The notes under the pieces are model-generated. The model did no database searches. It saw only the letters and a program-made list of their open reading frames with translations, and was not told the origin of the DNA. From positions 1 through 5,379 of the forward strand of contig CALFIU010000196.1 in NCBI GenBank assembly GCA_937877455.1: a stretch of DNA of 5,379 nucleotides, in the 5' to 3' direction. Within the stretch, counting starts at the first letter, position 1; the number at the start of each line of letters is the position of its first letter. Below, piece by piece: positions 1 to 5,379 of this stretch. The translations under genes and the position numbers were made by a program. The stretch comes from an uncultured Bacteroidales bacterium. GTDB taxonomy: Bacteria > Bacteroidota > Bacteroidia > Bacteroidales > UBA3824.

Positions 1-124
1 GTGGAAATGGACTGACCTAAACTTCTTTTAGCATTTTTCCGGGTGGAAATGGACTGACCTAAACTTCTTTTAGCATTTTTCCGGGTGGAAATGGACTAAC
101 CTAAACTTCTTTTAGCATTTTTCC
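1..124. repeat. three tandem copies of a 42-bp unit
   Basis: Copies start at 1, 43 and 85; the third stops at 124, lacking the last two bases of the unit. Copies 1 and 2 are identical and copy 3 differs by one base seen (G to A at 98). Each unit starts GTGGAAATGGACTGACC and ends GCATTTTTCCGG. No long reading frame crosses them. The array may continue to the left, since it begins at base 1. Short direct repeats of this sort occur at the ends of IS21-type elements, where they bind transposase, but no transposase gene is present, so that reading is only a guess. Confidence 0.9.
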
Positions 125-338
125 ATGTTGGAAAATAATTTTGCAATTTTAGTTACGTCAATTTCGTAAGAATTGGCAGACACATAGGTTTGCCAATATA
201 TGCCAATTCAAATGAAATTGATGTGGAAAAAATGAATTTTTCTTATTTTTTTTGAAACTTTATGCAAAACATTGACGTAAAAATATATAGAAAATAGAAA
301 TACTCTTTTCATAATAAGATTTAGGTTAATTAGTAAGC
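125..338. other. non-coding AT-rich stretch with a long inverted repeat
   Basis: No credible gene is seen here. The stretch holds an imperfect inverted repeat: arms 155-178 and 201-224 match at 20 of 24 positions around a 22-nt loop. The innermost eight bases of the arms (AATTGGCA / TGCCAATT) and the outer ACRTCAATTTC pair almost perfectly. A further inverted copy of TTACGTCAAT (153-162) lies at 271-280 as ATTGACGTAA. This could be a cruciform, an RNA hairpin, an operator or a remnant of a mobile-element end; nothing in the sequence chooses between them. Confidence 0.6.
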
Positions 339-372
339 AAAAAAACGCGGAAGTGGTTAATCCGCGTTTTTT
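339..372 (-). terminator. bidirectional-type terminator downstream of ribE
   Basis: Stem CGCGGA (346-351) pairs with TCCGCG (361-366) around a 9-nt loop. It is flanked by seven A (339-345) and six T (367-372), so it has a U-tract on either strand and the stem can extend through A-T pairs. It lies 8 bp past the ribE stop codon on the minus strand and most likely ends the proC-ribE transcript. Confidence 0.85.
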
Positions 373-380
373 ATTTGGTT

Positions 381-977
381 TTATTTTTTTAGATATACGC
401 TTGCTATTTTTTGAATGTATTTTCCTATAACATCAAATTCGAGATTTACTTTGTCGCCGATTTTGAGGTTGTGAAAATTGGTAATTTCTGATGTATAAGG
501 TATAATAGCCACTCTAAATTTGTCGTCTTGGCTGTTGCAAACGGTTAGACTAACACCGTTGACTGCTACTGATCCTTTTTCTACGGTTATGTTGCCTTGA
601 GAAGGGTCGTATTCTATGGTGTAGTAACGGCTTCCGTCGGCATCTTCTATGTTGGTGCAAGTGCCAGTTTGGTCAACATGTCCTTGTACTATGTGCCCGT
701 CAAGAAGGCTGTCGGGACGCATTGAGCGTTCGAGATTTACTTCGTCGCCTGTTTTTAGTTGCCCAAGGTTGGAGCGTTCGAGGGTTTCTTTTATTGCTGT
801 TACGGTGTATTGATTGCTATCGCATTTTACTACTGTTAGGCATACTCCGTTGTGAGCTACGCTTTGGTCTATTGACAATTCTTTTGCAAAACTGCATGTA
901 AGAGTTATGTCTGCATTGCCTCCGTTTTGGACAACGCTAATTACTTTTCCTGTGGTTTCTACAATGCCTGAAAACAT
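381..977 (-). CDS. ribE: riboflavin synthase, alpha chain
   Basis: It catalyses the last step of riboflavin synthesis, dismutation of two 6,7-dimethyl-8-ribityllumazine molecules into riboflavin and a pyrimidinedione, in the cytoplasm as a trimer (family knowledge). The 198 residues are of usual length and start with the typical MFSGIVE. The two lumazine-binding barrels (about 1-97 and 98-198) show the internal duplication: SVAHNGVCLTV at 39-49 against SVAVNGVSLTV at 136-146, and NLERSMR at 81-87 against NLEFDVIGKY at 178-187. The hallmark GHIVQGHVD lies at 94-102. The gene looks intact. It follows the proC remnant on the same strand with a 6-bp gap (AAAAGT), so the two were probably one transcript, and it is followed by a strong terminator at 339-372. 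The leader is A-rich without a clear Shine-Dalgarno site, as is common in Bacteroidetes. The symbol ribE is used as in most genomes; E. coli calls it ribC. Confidence 0.96.
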   Translation of the reverse strand: MFSGIVETTGKVISVVQNGGNADITLTCSFAKELSIDQSVAHNGVCLTVVKCDSNQYTVTAIKETLERSNLGQLKTGDEVNLERSMRPDSLLDGHIVQGHVDQTGTCTNIEDADGSRYYTIEYDPSQGNITVEKGSVAVNGVSLTVCNSQDDKFRVAIIPYTSEITNFHNLKIGDKVNLEFDVIGKYIQKIASVYLKK

Positions 978-983
978 ACTTTT

Positions 984-1364
984 TTATTTTGCTATTACTT
1001 TATATGCCGACAATATACCTTCTATAACTGAGGCGGAGAACCCGTTGGTTTCCATTTCGTTGAGACCGCGAATTGTTGTTCCGCTTGGTGTGCAAACTCT
1101 GTCGATAAGTGCTTCTGGATGGGTTTTTTCTTTCATAAGTAGTTCAACAGTGCCTTTTACTGTTTGGCTTACGATTTCTGTTGCAACGTCAGATTTAAAT
1201 CCTATTTCTATGCCGCCTTCTACCATTGCGCGCATAAAACGTAATACAAATGCTATTCCGCTGCCAGTGAGTATTGTGGCGGCGTTTATTTTGTCTTCGT
1301 CTATTACTATGGTTTTTCCAAGTATTCCAAGTATTTTTAGGGTTTTGTCAACTTCGCCGTCTTC
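984..1364 (-). pseudogene. proC: pyrroline-5-carboxylate reductase, C-terminal half, cut by the 34-bp repeat
   Basis: ProC reduces pyrroline-5-carboxylate to proline with NAD(P)H. The frame remains open from the stop at 984 up to the repeat edge at 1364, giving 126 residues that begin EDGEVDKTLKILG. It shows the family's TGSGIAFVLRFMRAMVEGG segment and the signature-like TPSGTTIRGLNEME near the end. It matches roughly the second half of a protein usually about 265-270 residues long. The N-terminal Rossmann part with the GxGxxG nucleotide site is missing. On entering repeat 1 this frame gives one Asn codon and then a TAA stop, so nothing upstream can complete it. The first ATG (1233-1235) lies inside the dimerisation domain, so an 83-residue product from there would not be functional. 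The cut coincides exactly with the repeat edge, so it is either a real disruption or an assembly join. ribE follows 6 bp downstream. Confidence 0.92.
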
Positions 1365-1398
1365 GTTTTAAGGGTTGAAAAAGATAGGGAGAGAAAAC
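1365..1398 (+). repeat. 34-bp direct repeat, copy 1
   Basis: First of seven identical copies. The unit starts GTTTTAAGGG and ends GGGAGAGAAAAC; the outer five bases (GTTTT/AAAAC) are inverted and the inside is purine-rich on this strand. It separates the proC remnant from the phage-like block. On the plus strand it carries stops in two frames (TAA, TGA) and on the minus strand in one frame, so it ends most translation running into it. Confidence 0.97.
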
Positions 1399-1416
1399 AA
1401 AATATTGTTTTAACCG

Positions 1417-2190
1417 TTAGTTTGTAGAAACGCAAAATTTTGCGTCTTCAATACGTTTTTTTGCCATTTCAATATATTCAGCCTCTTTTTCAAAGCCGAT
1501 GTATTTCCTATCTGTATTGATGGCTGCCACCGCAGTAGTACCACTACCAAGGAAACAATCCAAAACCATCTCGCCGGGGTTGGTGTAGGTCTTTATCAAG
1601 TATTCTATCAACGACACTGGCTTTTGGGTTGGGTGAAGTGTTTTGTTTTTAAGTGTAGAGTTATATCTCAACGCATCATGAGCGCATTTTATAACATCAG
1701 TAGGATACCGCAGACCCGTAGTGTTTTTATAAGGGATTGGTTTGTTAAAATTGTAGTTTTTTGATAAAGAATTAGACACCCTATTAAAAGAAATCGGCTT
1801 TCCTTGCCATTTTTGCGGGTTGTATGTTGGCAGTTTGCGATAAAACACCACTATTTGTTCGTGTATTTTTAATGGCATTTTATTAGCATTTAAAAAGCCT
1901 GTCCCTTGTATTTTTTCCCAAATCCATTCGTATCTAAAATCTTTTCTATTGCTATTTACCAAATCAACGGTAAAAGGCATTTGACCGTTAAAAACAAAGG
2001 CAGCGTTTGGCTTCGCCACGCGGTATAGTTCTTTCCATAATGCAACCAAATCAACCTTTTTATCCCACTTGTTATCGGTTGTTCCATACGGTGGGTCGGT
2101 AATCACACAATCCACCGTGCCGTCGGGAATACCCTTTATAAGTTCAAAGCAGTCGCCTTGATAAATATTATTTTCTAAAATTTCTTGCAT
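1417..2190 (-). CDS. DNA methyltransferase, beta class (N6-adenine or N4-cytosine), phage-type
   Basis: It transfers a methyl group from S-adenosylmethionine to an amino group of adenine or cytosine in a specific DNA site. The catalytic motif DPPY (32-35, followed by GTTDNKWD) lies near the N-terminus. The AdoMet-binding motif LDCFLGSGTT (210-219) lies near the C-terminus after HPTQKP (186-191). This order is that of beta-class enzymes such as DpnA and CcrM. The length of 257 residues is usual for small solitary enzymes. No restriction enzyme is adjacent, and the upstream neighbour on the same strand is a MuF-type phage head gene, so an orphan prophage methylase protecting phage DNA is the best reading. 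The leader before the ATG is A-rich with no Shine-Dalgarno site. The stop codon lies only 18 bp from repeat copy 1; the gene itself is intact. Target base and site cannot be read from the sequence. Confidence 0.93.
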   Translation of the reverse strand: MQEILENNIYQGDCFELIKGIPDGTVDCVITDPPYGTTDNKWDKKVDLVALWKELYRVAKPNAAFVFNGQMPFTVDLVNSNRKDFRYEWIWEKIQGTGFLNANKMPLKIHEQIVVFYRKLPTYNPQKWQGKPISFNRVSNSLSKNYNFNKPIPYKNTTGLRYPTDVIKCAHDALRYNSTLKNKTLHPTQKPVSLIEYLIKTYTNPGEMVLDCFLGSGTTAVAAINTDRKYIGFEKEAEYIEMAKKRIEDAKFCVSTN

Positions 2191-2195
2191 TTTTA

Positions 2196-2226
2196 TTTGT
2201 TGGTTTTAAAATTGTTTGTACTTTTG
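2196..2226 (+). promoter_or_regulatory. Bacteroidetes-type promoter, plus strand, antisense to the phage genes
   Basis: TTTG (2196-2199), a 19-bp spacer and TACTTTTG (2219-2226) match the known Bacteroidetes primary sigma consensus TTTG-N19-TAnnTTTG. A start near 2231-2235 is expected. Transcription would run away from the methyltransferase start and antisense to the end of the MuF gene. No plus-strand gene follows. Its core is nearly identical to the promoter at 4884-4914 (shared GTTTGTAYTTTTGTG). Function is unproven. Confidence 0.5.
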
Positions 2227-2285
2227 TGCCATAAACCATAAGCAATCGATATGTCCGGGCGGGTTGAGCCTAAATAGAGGGTTGT

Positions 2286-2372
2286 TTATGTTTTTTTTGT
2301 AAATGAATACAACGATTCTTCGCCGTTGCATTTTACTTCTGTTTTTATGCACCATCGCCGACCTTTGTGCTC
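2286..2372 (-). pseudogene. severed end of the MuF nuclease-like domain, beyond an in-frame TAA
   Basis: Directly after the TAA at 2373-2375, in the same frame, 28 codons continue as EHKGRRWCIKTEVKCNGEES followed by LYSFTKKT and a TAA at 2286-2288. The peptide looks like the natural end of a phage-capsid-linked nuclease domain: a strand, then HKGRRWCIKTEV, then a final LYSFTK strand. The simplest explanation is one nonsense substitution, since frame is kept on both sides. A sequencing error or stop-codon recoding is possible but less likely. Confidence 0.6.
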
Positions 2373-3207
2373 TTAAAAATAAATATGATATTGAATAATA
2401 CCACGTTTTACTTTATTTTTCAATTTTTCTTGTTCAGAGCGGTCTTTTAAATTTTTACCCTCGCCAAGTGGACTAATTCTTACAAATTCAAGTTTGTCTG
2501 GATTCTTGATAATAGATTCTGCTGTTTCTATTTCTGTATTGTTGTAGCAATGCTTTATAAATACTTTTACTGTTTTTCTACTTGTATATAAGAAACCTGT
2601 TCGTAGATTTCCTAATCCTATTAATTCGGCTTTCGTAACAGAATTTACTACATTATCCCTTGCCGTATTTAACGCCTCTATTCTTTTACGTTTGGTTTCA
2701 ATTGCTTTTAGCAAATTATCACATTCTTTTCGACCCGCCACACACGCCTTGCATTGCGGATTTAAAGCCAAACTTTGCGGTGTTCCATTGCACCTCTGGC
2801 ACTGCCCCATAAAATACGGATGCCCTTTTGGAAACACCACGCCTTTTTTGCCGACGTTGACCTTCCACATATCGTCCACCTTGCAAAACTTCATATCTTT
2901 GGCGGGTGTCTCCTTGTGGTTCTTGCCGGGCAGTTGGATTACCTCACAGCGGCAACCCCATCCGTTGGGCGGATAGTATTTGTCCCAAAAATCATCGTCG
3001 TAACGCTTGATTACACCGTGAAGGGCGGCGTGTTCTGGTCGGGTGTTGGCATCCATCACCGCTTGATATTGTAAAAACGGGTTCTTTTCGGCGCGAGACT
3101 CAAAGTCCGTCCAACGGGCAGCGCATTGCGAACTGGCAACCGCTTGATTGTACTCCGTGCGTAGCCAGTTGATATTATATTTGGCATTCATACGGTCAAC
3201 CTCTTGG
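2373..3207 (-). CDS. MuF/SPP1 gp7-type phage minor head protein with C-terminal nuclease-like domain, 5' end missing
   Basis: Phage Mu F-like proteins sit in the capsid near the portal and help head assembly; in many phages of gut bacteria they carry a toxin-like C-terminus. Counting from the ATG at 3189-3191 (272 codons), the family core is seen at 51-82: RPEHAALHG, DDDFWDKYYPPNGWGCRC. Two CxxC pairs follow (131-134 and 147-150), resembling a zinc knuckle. A Lys/Glu-rich helix covers about 155-175. From about 195 a domain with LYTSRKTVKVFIKH and a final RGIIQYHIYF resembles phage Barnase/EndoU/colicin/RelE-like nuclease domains. The frame stays open upstream of that ATG to the repeat edge at 3207, so the ATG is internal and a long N-terminal part is missing. 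Full-length relatives are around 400 residues or more (from memory). A TAA at 2373 interrupts the last domain. The methyltransferase lies about 180 bp downstream on the same strand. Confidence 0.82.
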
Positions 3208-3241
3208 GTTTTAAGGGTTGAAAAAGATAGGGAGAGAAAAC
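3208..3241 (+). repeat. 34-bp direct repeat, copy 2
   Basis: Identical to copy 1. It cuts the 5' part of the MuF gene on its left; on its right a complete small gene starts 22 bp away. The minus-strand MuF frame runs through this copy without a stop and ends just beyond it. Confidence 0.97.
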
Positions 3242-3263
3242 ATTATATGGCTATATCATAATT

Positions 3264-3476
3264 ATGGAAAAACCAACTATTACATACTATACAGCCATGA
3301 GCCGTGGACAATTAGCATATTTTGCGGGGGTAAATAGGAAAACATTAAGCCGCTGGCTAAAAAAGGATGCTAAGCAATTAAAGGCATTAGGATTAGAGCC
3401 AAGGTGTATTATTCCGCCTGCTGCCGTGAGGTTTATTTGTGAAAAATATTGTATTTCATTAAATCAAAAAGAGTAA
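3264..3476 (+). CDS. small helix-turn-helix-like protein, phage or mobile-element type
   Basis: The 70 residues contain SRGQLAYFAGVNRKTLSRWLKKD (about 13-35), with the spacing of a helix-turn-helix: helix, short turn at AGV, then recognition helix KTLSRWLKK. A second part follows, with LEPRCIIPPAAVRFICEKYCISL. The layout recalls small Bacteroidetes proteins such as the DUF4248 group, which pair a helix-turn-helix with a short C-terminal helix, but I cannot confirm the family. It has no membrane segment. The ATG sits 22 bp after repeat copy 2 and has no Shine-Dalgarno site. The stop is 1 bp before the next gene, so the two are translated from one message. A DNA-binding role is inferred from the fold only. 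Confidence 0.75.
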   Translation: MEKPTITYYTAMSRGQLAYFAGVNRKTLSRWLKKDAKQLKALGLEPRCIIPPAAVRFICEKYCISLNQKE

Positions 3477-3477
3477 A

Positions 3478-3799
3478 ATGCGTCTACAAATATTCAATAG
3501 GATAAAAGAACTGTTGGGGGGGCTTAAGAACACCAATAATAAAAACGTTTTTAAACATATAGATTTTTTTAATAACCAAACCATAGATTCAGAAAACGAA
3601 AACGCTTTTTATATGCCCGCGGTGTTGGTGGAGTTTAGTCCAGTAGTTTGGGTTCAACATTCCAACGGCAACCAGTCGGCAACAATAGAGTTTCAACTCC
3701 ATATTATAACCGACGCACGGCAACAATTATCAAAAGCCATGGCAACAAACCTTGCTCTTTGTGATTTGGTACATTATACGCTTGCCAACGCACCACGGG
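3478..3799 (+). CDS. phage-like structural protein, 3' end cut by the repeat
   Basis: About 107 native residues are followed by GFKG and a TGA supplied by the repeat. It starts MRLQIFNRIKELLGGLKN, has KHIDFFNNQTID, then MPAVLVEFSPVVWVQ and a strand-rich IEFQLHIITDA, and ends in a helix (NLALCDLVHYTLANAP). The helical start followed by a beta sandwich resembles small head-tail connector or tail-completion proteins of Mu-like Bacteroidetes prophages; this is recognition by pattern, not by a firm motif. It is coupled to the upstream small helix-turn-helix-like gene (1-bp gap). The missing C-terminal part is not found elsewhere in the window. Confidence 0.62.
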
Positions 3800-3833
3800 G
3801 TTTTAAGGGTTGAAAAAGATAGGGAGAGAAAAC
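3800..3833 (+). repeat. 34-bp direct repeat, copy 3
   Basis: Identical copy. Its TGA ends the truncated phage-like gene on its left. On its right another broken frame begins directly. The two flanking frames are not halves of one recognisable protein. Confidence 0.97.
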
Positions 3834-3989
3834 CCAGACCCTGCACATAAAGGCCTATTAATATTAGACCTCCCACAAGGTATTAATTACGTTTCTTATG
3901 AATGCGAAACGTTTAATTACACTTACGTTTTCACAGTCTTCGATAACAAGACGTACAATTATTTTTCTTCAAAGAATCCAATGTTCTAA
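3834..3989 (+). pseudogene. C-terminal fragment of an unknown gene, 5' end cut by the repeat
   Basis: An open frame of 51 codons starts at the repeat edge with PDPAHKGLLILDLPQGINYV and ends KNPMF followed by TAA (3987-3989). It has no ATG near its start; upstream it meets a TAA inside the repeat (3804-3806). It is rich in Tyr, Phe, Asn and Thr and in predicted strands (INYVSYECETFNYTYVFTVF), as in a beta-sandwich or tail-type protein. A terminator follows 11 bp after the stop, which supports this being a real gene end. I do not recognise the family. Confidence 0.5.
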
Positions 3990-4000
3990 TCTCGATAAAA

Positions 4001-4032
4001 CGCCCTGCACCGATAAGGTACAGGGCGTTTTT
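4001..4032. terminator. intrinsic terminator between convergent gene ends
   Basis: Stem CGCCCTG (4001-4007) pairs with CAGGGCG (4021-4027) and is followed by five T (4028-4032). Inside, ACC/GGT (4009-4011 with 4017-4019) extends the stem past one mismatch. Four A precede it (3997-4000), so it may also work weakly on the minus strand. It sits between a plus-strand gene end (3989) and a minus-strand gene end (4069). Confidence 0.85.
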
Positions 4033-4068
4033 GTGTCTGAAGTAACAGGATAAACTCTTAAAACAGCC

Positions 4069-4203
4069 TTATTTTAGTGTTAAATTAAGTTCTTTAAACA
4101 CTGCATCTAACTTGTTTGCACTCATGTCAAACTTGCCGTTTACATACAGAAAAACAAGCGCGTTGCTAAATCCTAACTTTGCGCTTAGTGCGTTTGCGTT
4201 TGT
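4069..4203 (-). pseudogene. C-terminal fragment of an unknown gene, minus strand, 5' end cut by the repeat
   Basis: A 44-codon open frame runs from the edge of repeat copy 4 (TNANALSAKLGFSNALVFLY, then VNGKFDMSANKLDAVFKELN) to a TAA at 4069-4071. On entering the repeat the frame reads Asn and then a stop, the same outcome as at the proC cut. It is a plausible C-terminus, with a strand VFLYVNGKFD and an amphipathic helix KLDAVFKELNL. The family is not recognised. It faces the other fragment across the shared terminator. Confidence 0.5.
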
Positions 4204-4237
4204 GTTTTAAGGGTTGAAAAAGATAGGGAGAGAAAAC
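4204..4237 (+). repeat. 34-bp direct repeat, copy 4
   Basis: Identical copy. It cuts the minus-strand fragment on its left. On its right the small-gene cassette begins with GATAAAG. A TTG inside the repeat (4214) is in frame with the following gene, but the ATG at 4256 is the better start. Confidence 0.97.
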
Positions 4238-4244
4238 GATAAAG

Positions 4245-4257
4245 AAAATGTAACTAT
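4245..4257 (+). promoter_or_regulatory. 13-bp leader box shared by the two paralogous cassettes
   Basis: AAAATGTAACTAT occurs here and, identically, at 4546-4558. Each copy lies at the start of a small paralogous gene; here it overlaps the ATG by two bases. It holds an ATG directly followed by TAA. It may be a ribosome-loading or start-stop leader, or the end of an upstream paralogue (KKM or LIDKM, then stop). Confidence 0.35.
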
Positions 4258-4492
4258 GGAAACAGTATTCGACCATAATCCGACAGATAAAGAACTTGAA
4301 AGGTTCGGAGGTGTTTTTGAGTCGTGCAAGGTATTAGGCATTGACTATACTGATGAAAAATATGCTGACACAAATTATTATCAGATAGGTATATTGTATT
4401 CAATGCGAGCAGATACGCAAAAAGCCCAAGAATATTTTGGCAAACTAAAAAATCAAGCATTTTTAAGGATGTTATGGCAAGATTGTCCTTAA
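4256..4492 (+). CDS. small conserved-type protein, first of two paralogues
   Basis: The 78 residues begin METVFDHNPTDKELERFGG and end in LRMLWQDCP. The ATG at 4256 is chosen because the paralogue at 4561 starts at the same point of the shared motif M-x-T-[VI]-F-D-x-N-P-T-x-x-E-L-E. An earlier in-frame TTG lies within the repeat and would add 14 residues that the paralogue lacks. The middle (YYQIGILYSMRADTQKAQEY) resembles one TPR-like helix pair. No signal peptide, membrane segment or catalytic motif is seen. The frame fills its cassette: 18 bp lie between repeat and ATG, and 2 bp between stop and next repeat. Function unknown; small paralogue pairs of this kind are common in Bacteroidetes accessory regions, but no role can be given. 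Confidence 0.72.
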   Translation: METVFDHNPTDKELERFGGVFESCKVLGIDYTDEKYADTNYYQIGILYSMRADTQKAQEYFGKLKNQAFLRMLWQDCP

Positions 4493-4494
4493 TA

Positions 4495-4528
4495 GTTTTA
4501 AGGGTTGAAAAAGATAGGGAGAGAAAAC
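4495..4528 (+). repeat. 34-bp direct repeat, copy 5
   Basis: Identical copy, between the two paralogous small-gene cassettes. It is 291 bp from copy 4 and 294 bp from copy 6, the only near-regular spacing in the series. Confidence 0.97.
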
Positions 4529-4545
4529 TGGATAAACTAATAGAC

Positions 4546-4558
4546 AAAATGTAACTAT
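4546..4558 (+). promoter_or_regulatory. second copy of the 13-bp leader box
   Basis: It is identical to 4245-4257 and ends two bases before the ATG of the second paralogue. Both leaders also contain GATAAA shortly upstream, beginning within two bases of the repeat edge, so the two cassettes share their left boundary. Confidence 0.35.
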
Positions 4559-4560
4559 CG

Positions 4561-4788
4561 ATGAAAACAATATTTGACTTTAATCCGACCTCCTCTGAAT
4601 TAGAGGGGGCGGCAATTCGTCAATCCAAAGAAGAATACATATCAGTTACCCACTCTGATAAGATATATTTGGATATTGCAAGGCTTTTTTCATTCAGAAA
4701 AAAGAGATTAAAAATGTTTTGGTATCTTTCTAAAATCAAAGACAAGGAAATAGTTTCTGATTTTTTATTGTTCGTAGGTGGTTTTTAA
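4561..4788 (+). CDS. small conserved-type protein, second of two paralogues
   Basis: The 75 residues start MKTIFDFNPTSSELEGAA and end SDFLLFVGGF. It shares with the gene at 4256 the N-terminal motif FDxNPTxxELE and the later pattern Y-x-x-I-x-x-L-[FY]-S-[FM]-R followed by K-[IL]-K-[DN], so the two are diverged copies over their whole length. It is basic in the middle (SFRKKRLKM), with an amphipathic helix. No known domain is recognised. The TAA ends at the base directly before repeat copy 6, so the cassette consists of leader plus gene and nothing more. Function unknown. Confidence 0.7.
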   Translation: MKTIFDFNPTSSELEGAAIRQSKEEYISVTHSDKIYLDIARLFSFRKKRLKMFWYLSKIKDKEIVSDFLLFVGGF

Positions 4789-4822
4789 GTTTTAAGGGTT
4801 GAAAAAGATAGGGAGAGAAAAC
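4789..4822 (+). repeat. 34-bp direct repeat, copy 6
   Basis: Identical copy. It directly abuts the stop codon of the second paralogue. Its right side opens onto a non-coding stretch with a hairpin. Confidence 0.97.
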
Positions 4823-4830
4823 ACAAATTA

Positions 4831-4849
4831 AGGCATTATTTTAATGCCT
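4831..4849. other. perfect 8-bp hairpin
   Basis: AGGCATTA (4831-4838), loop TTT, TAATGCCT (4842-4849). There is no T-run after it on the plus strand and only a short A/T stretch on the minus strand, so it is not a convincing terminator. It may be an operator or a weak minus-strand terminator. Confidence 0.4.
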
Positions 4850-4883
4850 CGCAATAGTGTAGCAAAAATTTTTTCAAATTTCT

Positions 4884-4914
4884 TTTGGTGGTTCGGAATT
4901 TGTTTGTATTTTTG
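4884..4914 (+). promoter_or_regulatory. Bacteroidetes-type promoter of a very short transcript
   Basis: TTTG (4884-4887), 19-bp spacer, TATTTTTG (4907-4914): a full match to TTTG-N19-TAnnTTTG. The start is expected near 4919-4922, directly in front of the hairpin at 4920. The core is almost identical to the promoter at 2196-2226, which suggests both derive from the same phage or genome. Confidence 0.6.
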
Positions 4915-4918
4915 TGGT

Positions 4919-4958
4919 GCGGGAGGAAGTTACTTAGAGTATGCCTCCCGTCCTTTTT
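4919..4958 (+). ncRNA. candidate short RNA of about 40 nt, made of a terminator hairpin
   Basis: From the expected start, CGGGAGG (4920-4926) pairs with CCTCCCG (4944-4950) and is followed by TCCTTTTT (4951-4958). Inside the loop TACT (4931-4934) can pair with AGTA (4938-4941). Promoter and terminator are thus back to back, with no gene between. It could be a tiny regulatory RNA or an attenuated leader. The 3' end overlaps the last codon region of the toxin-like gene on the other strand, so it would be antisense to that gene's end. Confidence 0.45.
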
Positions 4959-5266
4959 AAAAATCAATTTCTTTTACTATATCCTCGTTTTGAATACAAA
5001 TTATTTTTTTGAATTTTACATAAGGATAATCCTTTACTTTCTCCAGTCCTCTATACCGTTTTATCGCATTAGACAACAGGTTTTCGTCAAATCCACCATT
5101 TGGGAAAACTAAAACGGCAATTTCTGTTGCCTGTTTTGATGCACAATGTTTTAAACCTTTAAGCACATTGTTTTCTGTCGCGGTTTCCCGTCCTGCCACT
5201 TCAAATAATAATCCATCCCACTTGCCCTCTGTTTTCTTGCCTGCTGGAGCGTTTCTTTCTTGTCCA
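4957..5266 (-). pseudogene. C-terminal domain of a possible phage or polymorphic toxin, 5' end cut by the repeat
   Basis: About 102 residues remain, from GQERNAPAGKKTEGKWDGLL to VKEIDF and a TAA (4957-4959). The order is KWDGLLFEVAGRE, TENNVLKGLKHCASKQ, a hydrophobic strand EIAVLVFP, a helix with NAIKRYRGL, and FKKIICIQNEDIV. This is reminiscent of CdiA-type C-terminal tRNase or PD-(D/E)xK nuclease domains (D, then ExK, then a helix with Q). Here the ExK position reads E-V-A, so the catalytic lysine is absent or elsewhere, and the match is weak. A GTG at 5197-5199 is the first internal start candidate but would remove the KWDG strand. The frame continues upstream through the repeat, so the real N-terminus is missing. 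It could be the toxin end of another MuF-type protein. Confidence 0.5.
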
Positions 5267-5300
5267 GTTTTAAGGGTTGAAAAAGATAGGGAGAGAAAAC
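5267..5300 (+). repeat. 34-bp direct repeat, copy 7
   Basis: Identical copy. It lies between the toxin-like fragment and the first 12 codons of rplN. Its last base replaces the third base of rplN codon 13 (expected Asn, AAY; here AAG). Confidence 0.97.
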
Positions 5301-5338
5301 TTGTCTGCGACAGTCATTCTTGTTTCTTGCTGTATCAT
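5301..5338 (-). pseudogene. rplN: ribosomal protein L14, first 12 codons, cut by the repeat
   Basis: MIQQETRMTVAD is the typical start of L14, a core protein of the large ribosomal subunit of about 120 residues and essential in bacteria. The next codon should be Asn (ADN in the family). Two of its bases (AA) are present and the third comes from repeat copy 7. Reading on through the repeat gives FSLPIFFNP and a stop, so no L14 could be made from this locus as written. The gene starts 2 bp after the S17 stop, as expected in the S10 ribosomal operon. An intact copy must exist elsewhere if the organism lives, or the join is false. Confidence 0.9.
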
Positions 5339-5340
5339 AA

Positions 5341-5379
5341 TTATTTAGCTCTTTCTACTATTTCAACTAATCTCCAGTT
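5341..5379 (-). CDS. rpsQ: ribosomal protein S17, last 12 residues (runs off the window)
   Basis: NWRLVEIVERAK and TAA match the conserved end of bacterial S17 (family form RWRLVEIVEKAK), a small-subunit protein binding 16S rRNA. It is followed after 2 bp by the rplN start, the normal rpsQ-rplN order in the ribosomal operon. The rest of the gene lies beyond the window end. Confidence 0.87.
   Translation of the reverse strand, partial: NWRLVEIVERAK

Overview
The window reads as Bacteroidetes-like DNA, probably Bacteroidales or a relative. It is AT-rich, its genes lack clear Shine-Dalgarno sites and have A-rich leaders, two stretches fit the Bacteroidetes promoter form TTTG-N19-TAnnTTTG, and the protein types (riboflavin synthase, ProC, S17/L14, a MuF-type phage head protein) suit that group. 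No taxon can be fixed from the sequence alone.

The dominant structure is a perfect 34-bp repeat present seven times in the same orientation (1365, 3208, 3800, 4204, 4495, 4789, 5267). It begins GTTTT, ends AAAAC and is purine-rich between. It divides the window into unrelated blocks. (0) 1-1364: three 42-bp tandem repeats, a non-coding stretch with a 70-bp inverted repeat, a terminator, complete riboflavin synthase (ribE) and the C-terminal half of proC. (1) 1399-3207: a phage-like block with a beta-class DNA methyltransferase and a MuF-type head protein carrying a nuclease-like C-terminal domain that is interrupted by an in-frame TAA. (2) 3242-3799: a small helix-turn-helix-like protein followed by a 3'-truncated phage-like protein. 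(3) 3834-4203: the ends of two convergent unknown genes around a terminator. (4) 4238-4494 and (5) 4529-4788: two complete small genes that are paralogues of each other with matching boundaries. (6) 4823-5266: a hairpin, a promoter-plus-terminator unit that could make an RNA of about 40 nt, and the C-terminal part of a possible phage or polymorphic toxin. (7) 5301-5379: the end of rpsQ (S17) and the first 12 codons of rplN (L14).

At least seven genes are cut exactly at a repeat edge, including essential rplN and housekeeping proC, and in no case does the other half lie across the repeat. Three explanations remain. The first is a real fragment-capture or cassette array using a 34-bp site, which would be new. 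The second is a chimeric assembly in which a CRISPR-type repeat was joined through its spacers to protospacer-bearing phage and chromosomal contigs. The third is another linker or misassembly artefact. Matching cassette boundaries in blocks 4 and 5 favour a real unit. The cut essential genes, and a weak PAM-like pattern 30 nt left of every repeat, favour the CRISPR-chimera reading. Long reads across the repeats would decide.
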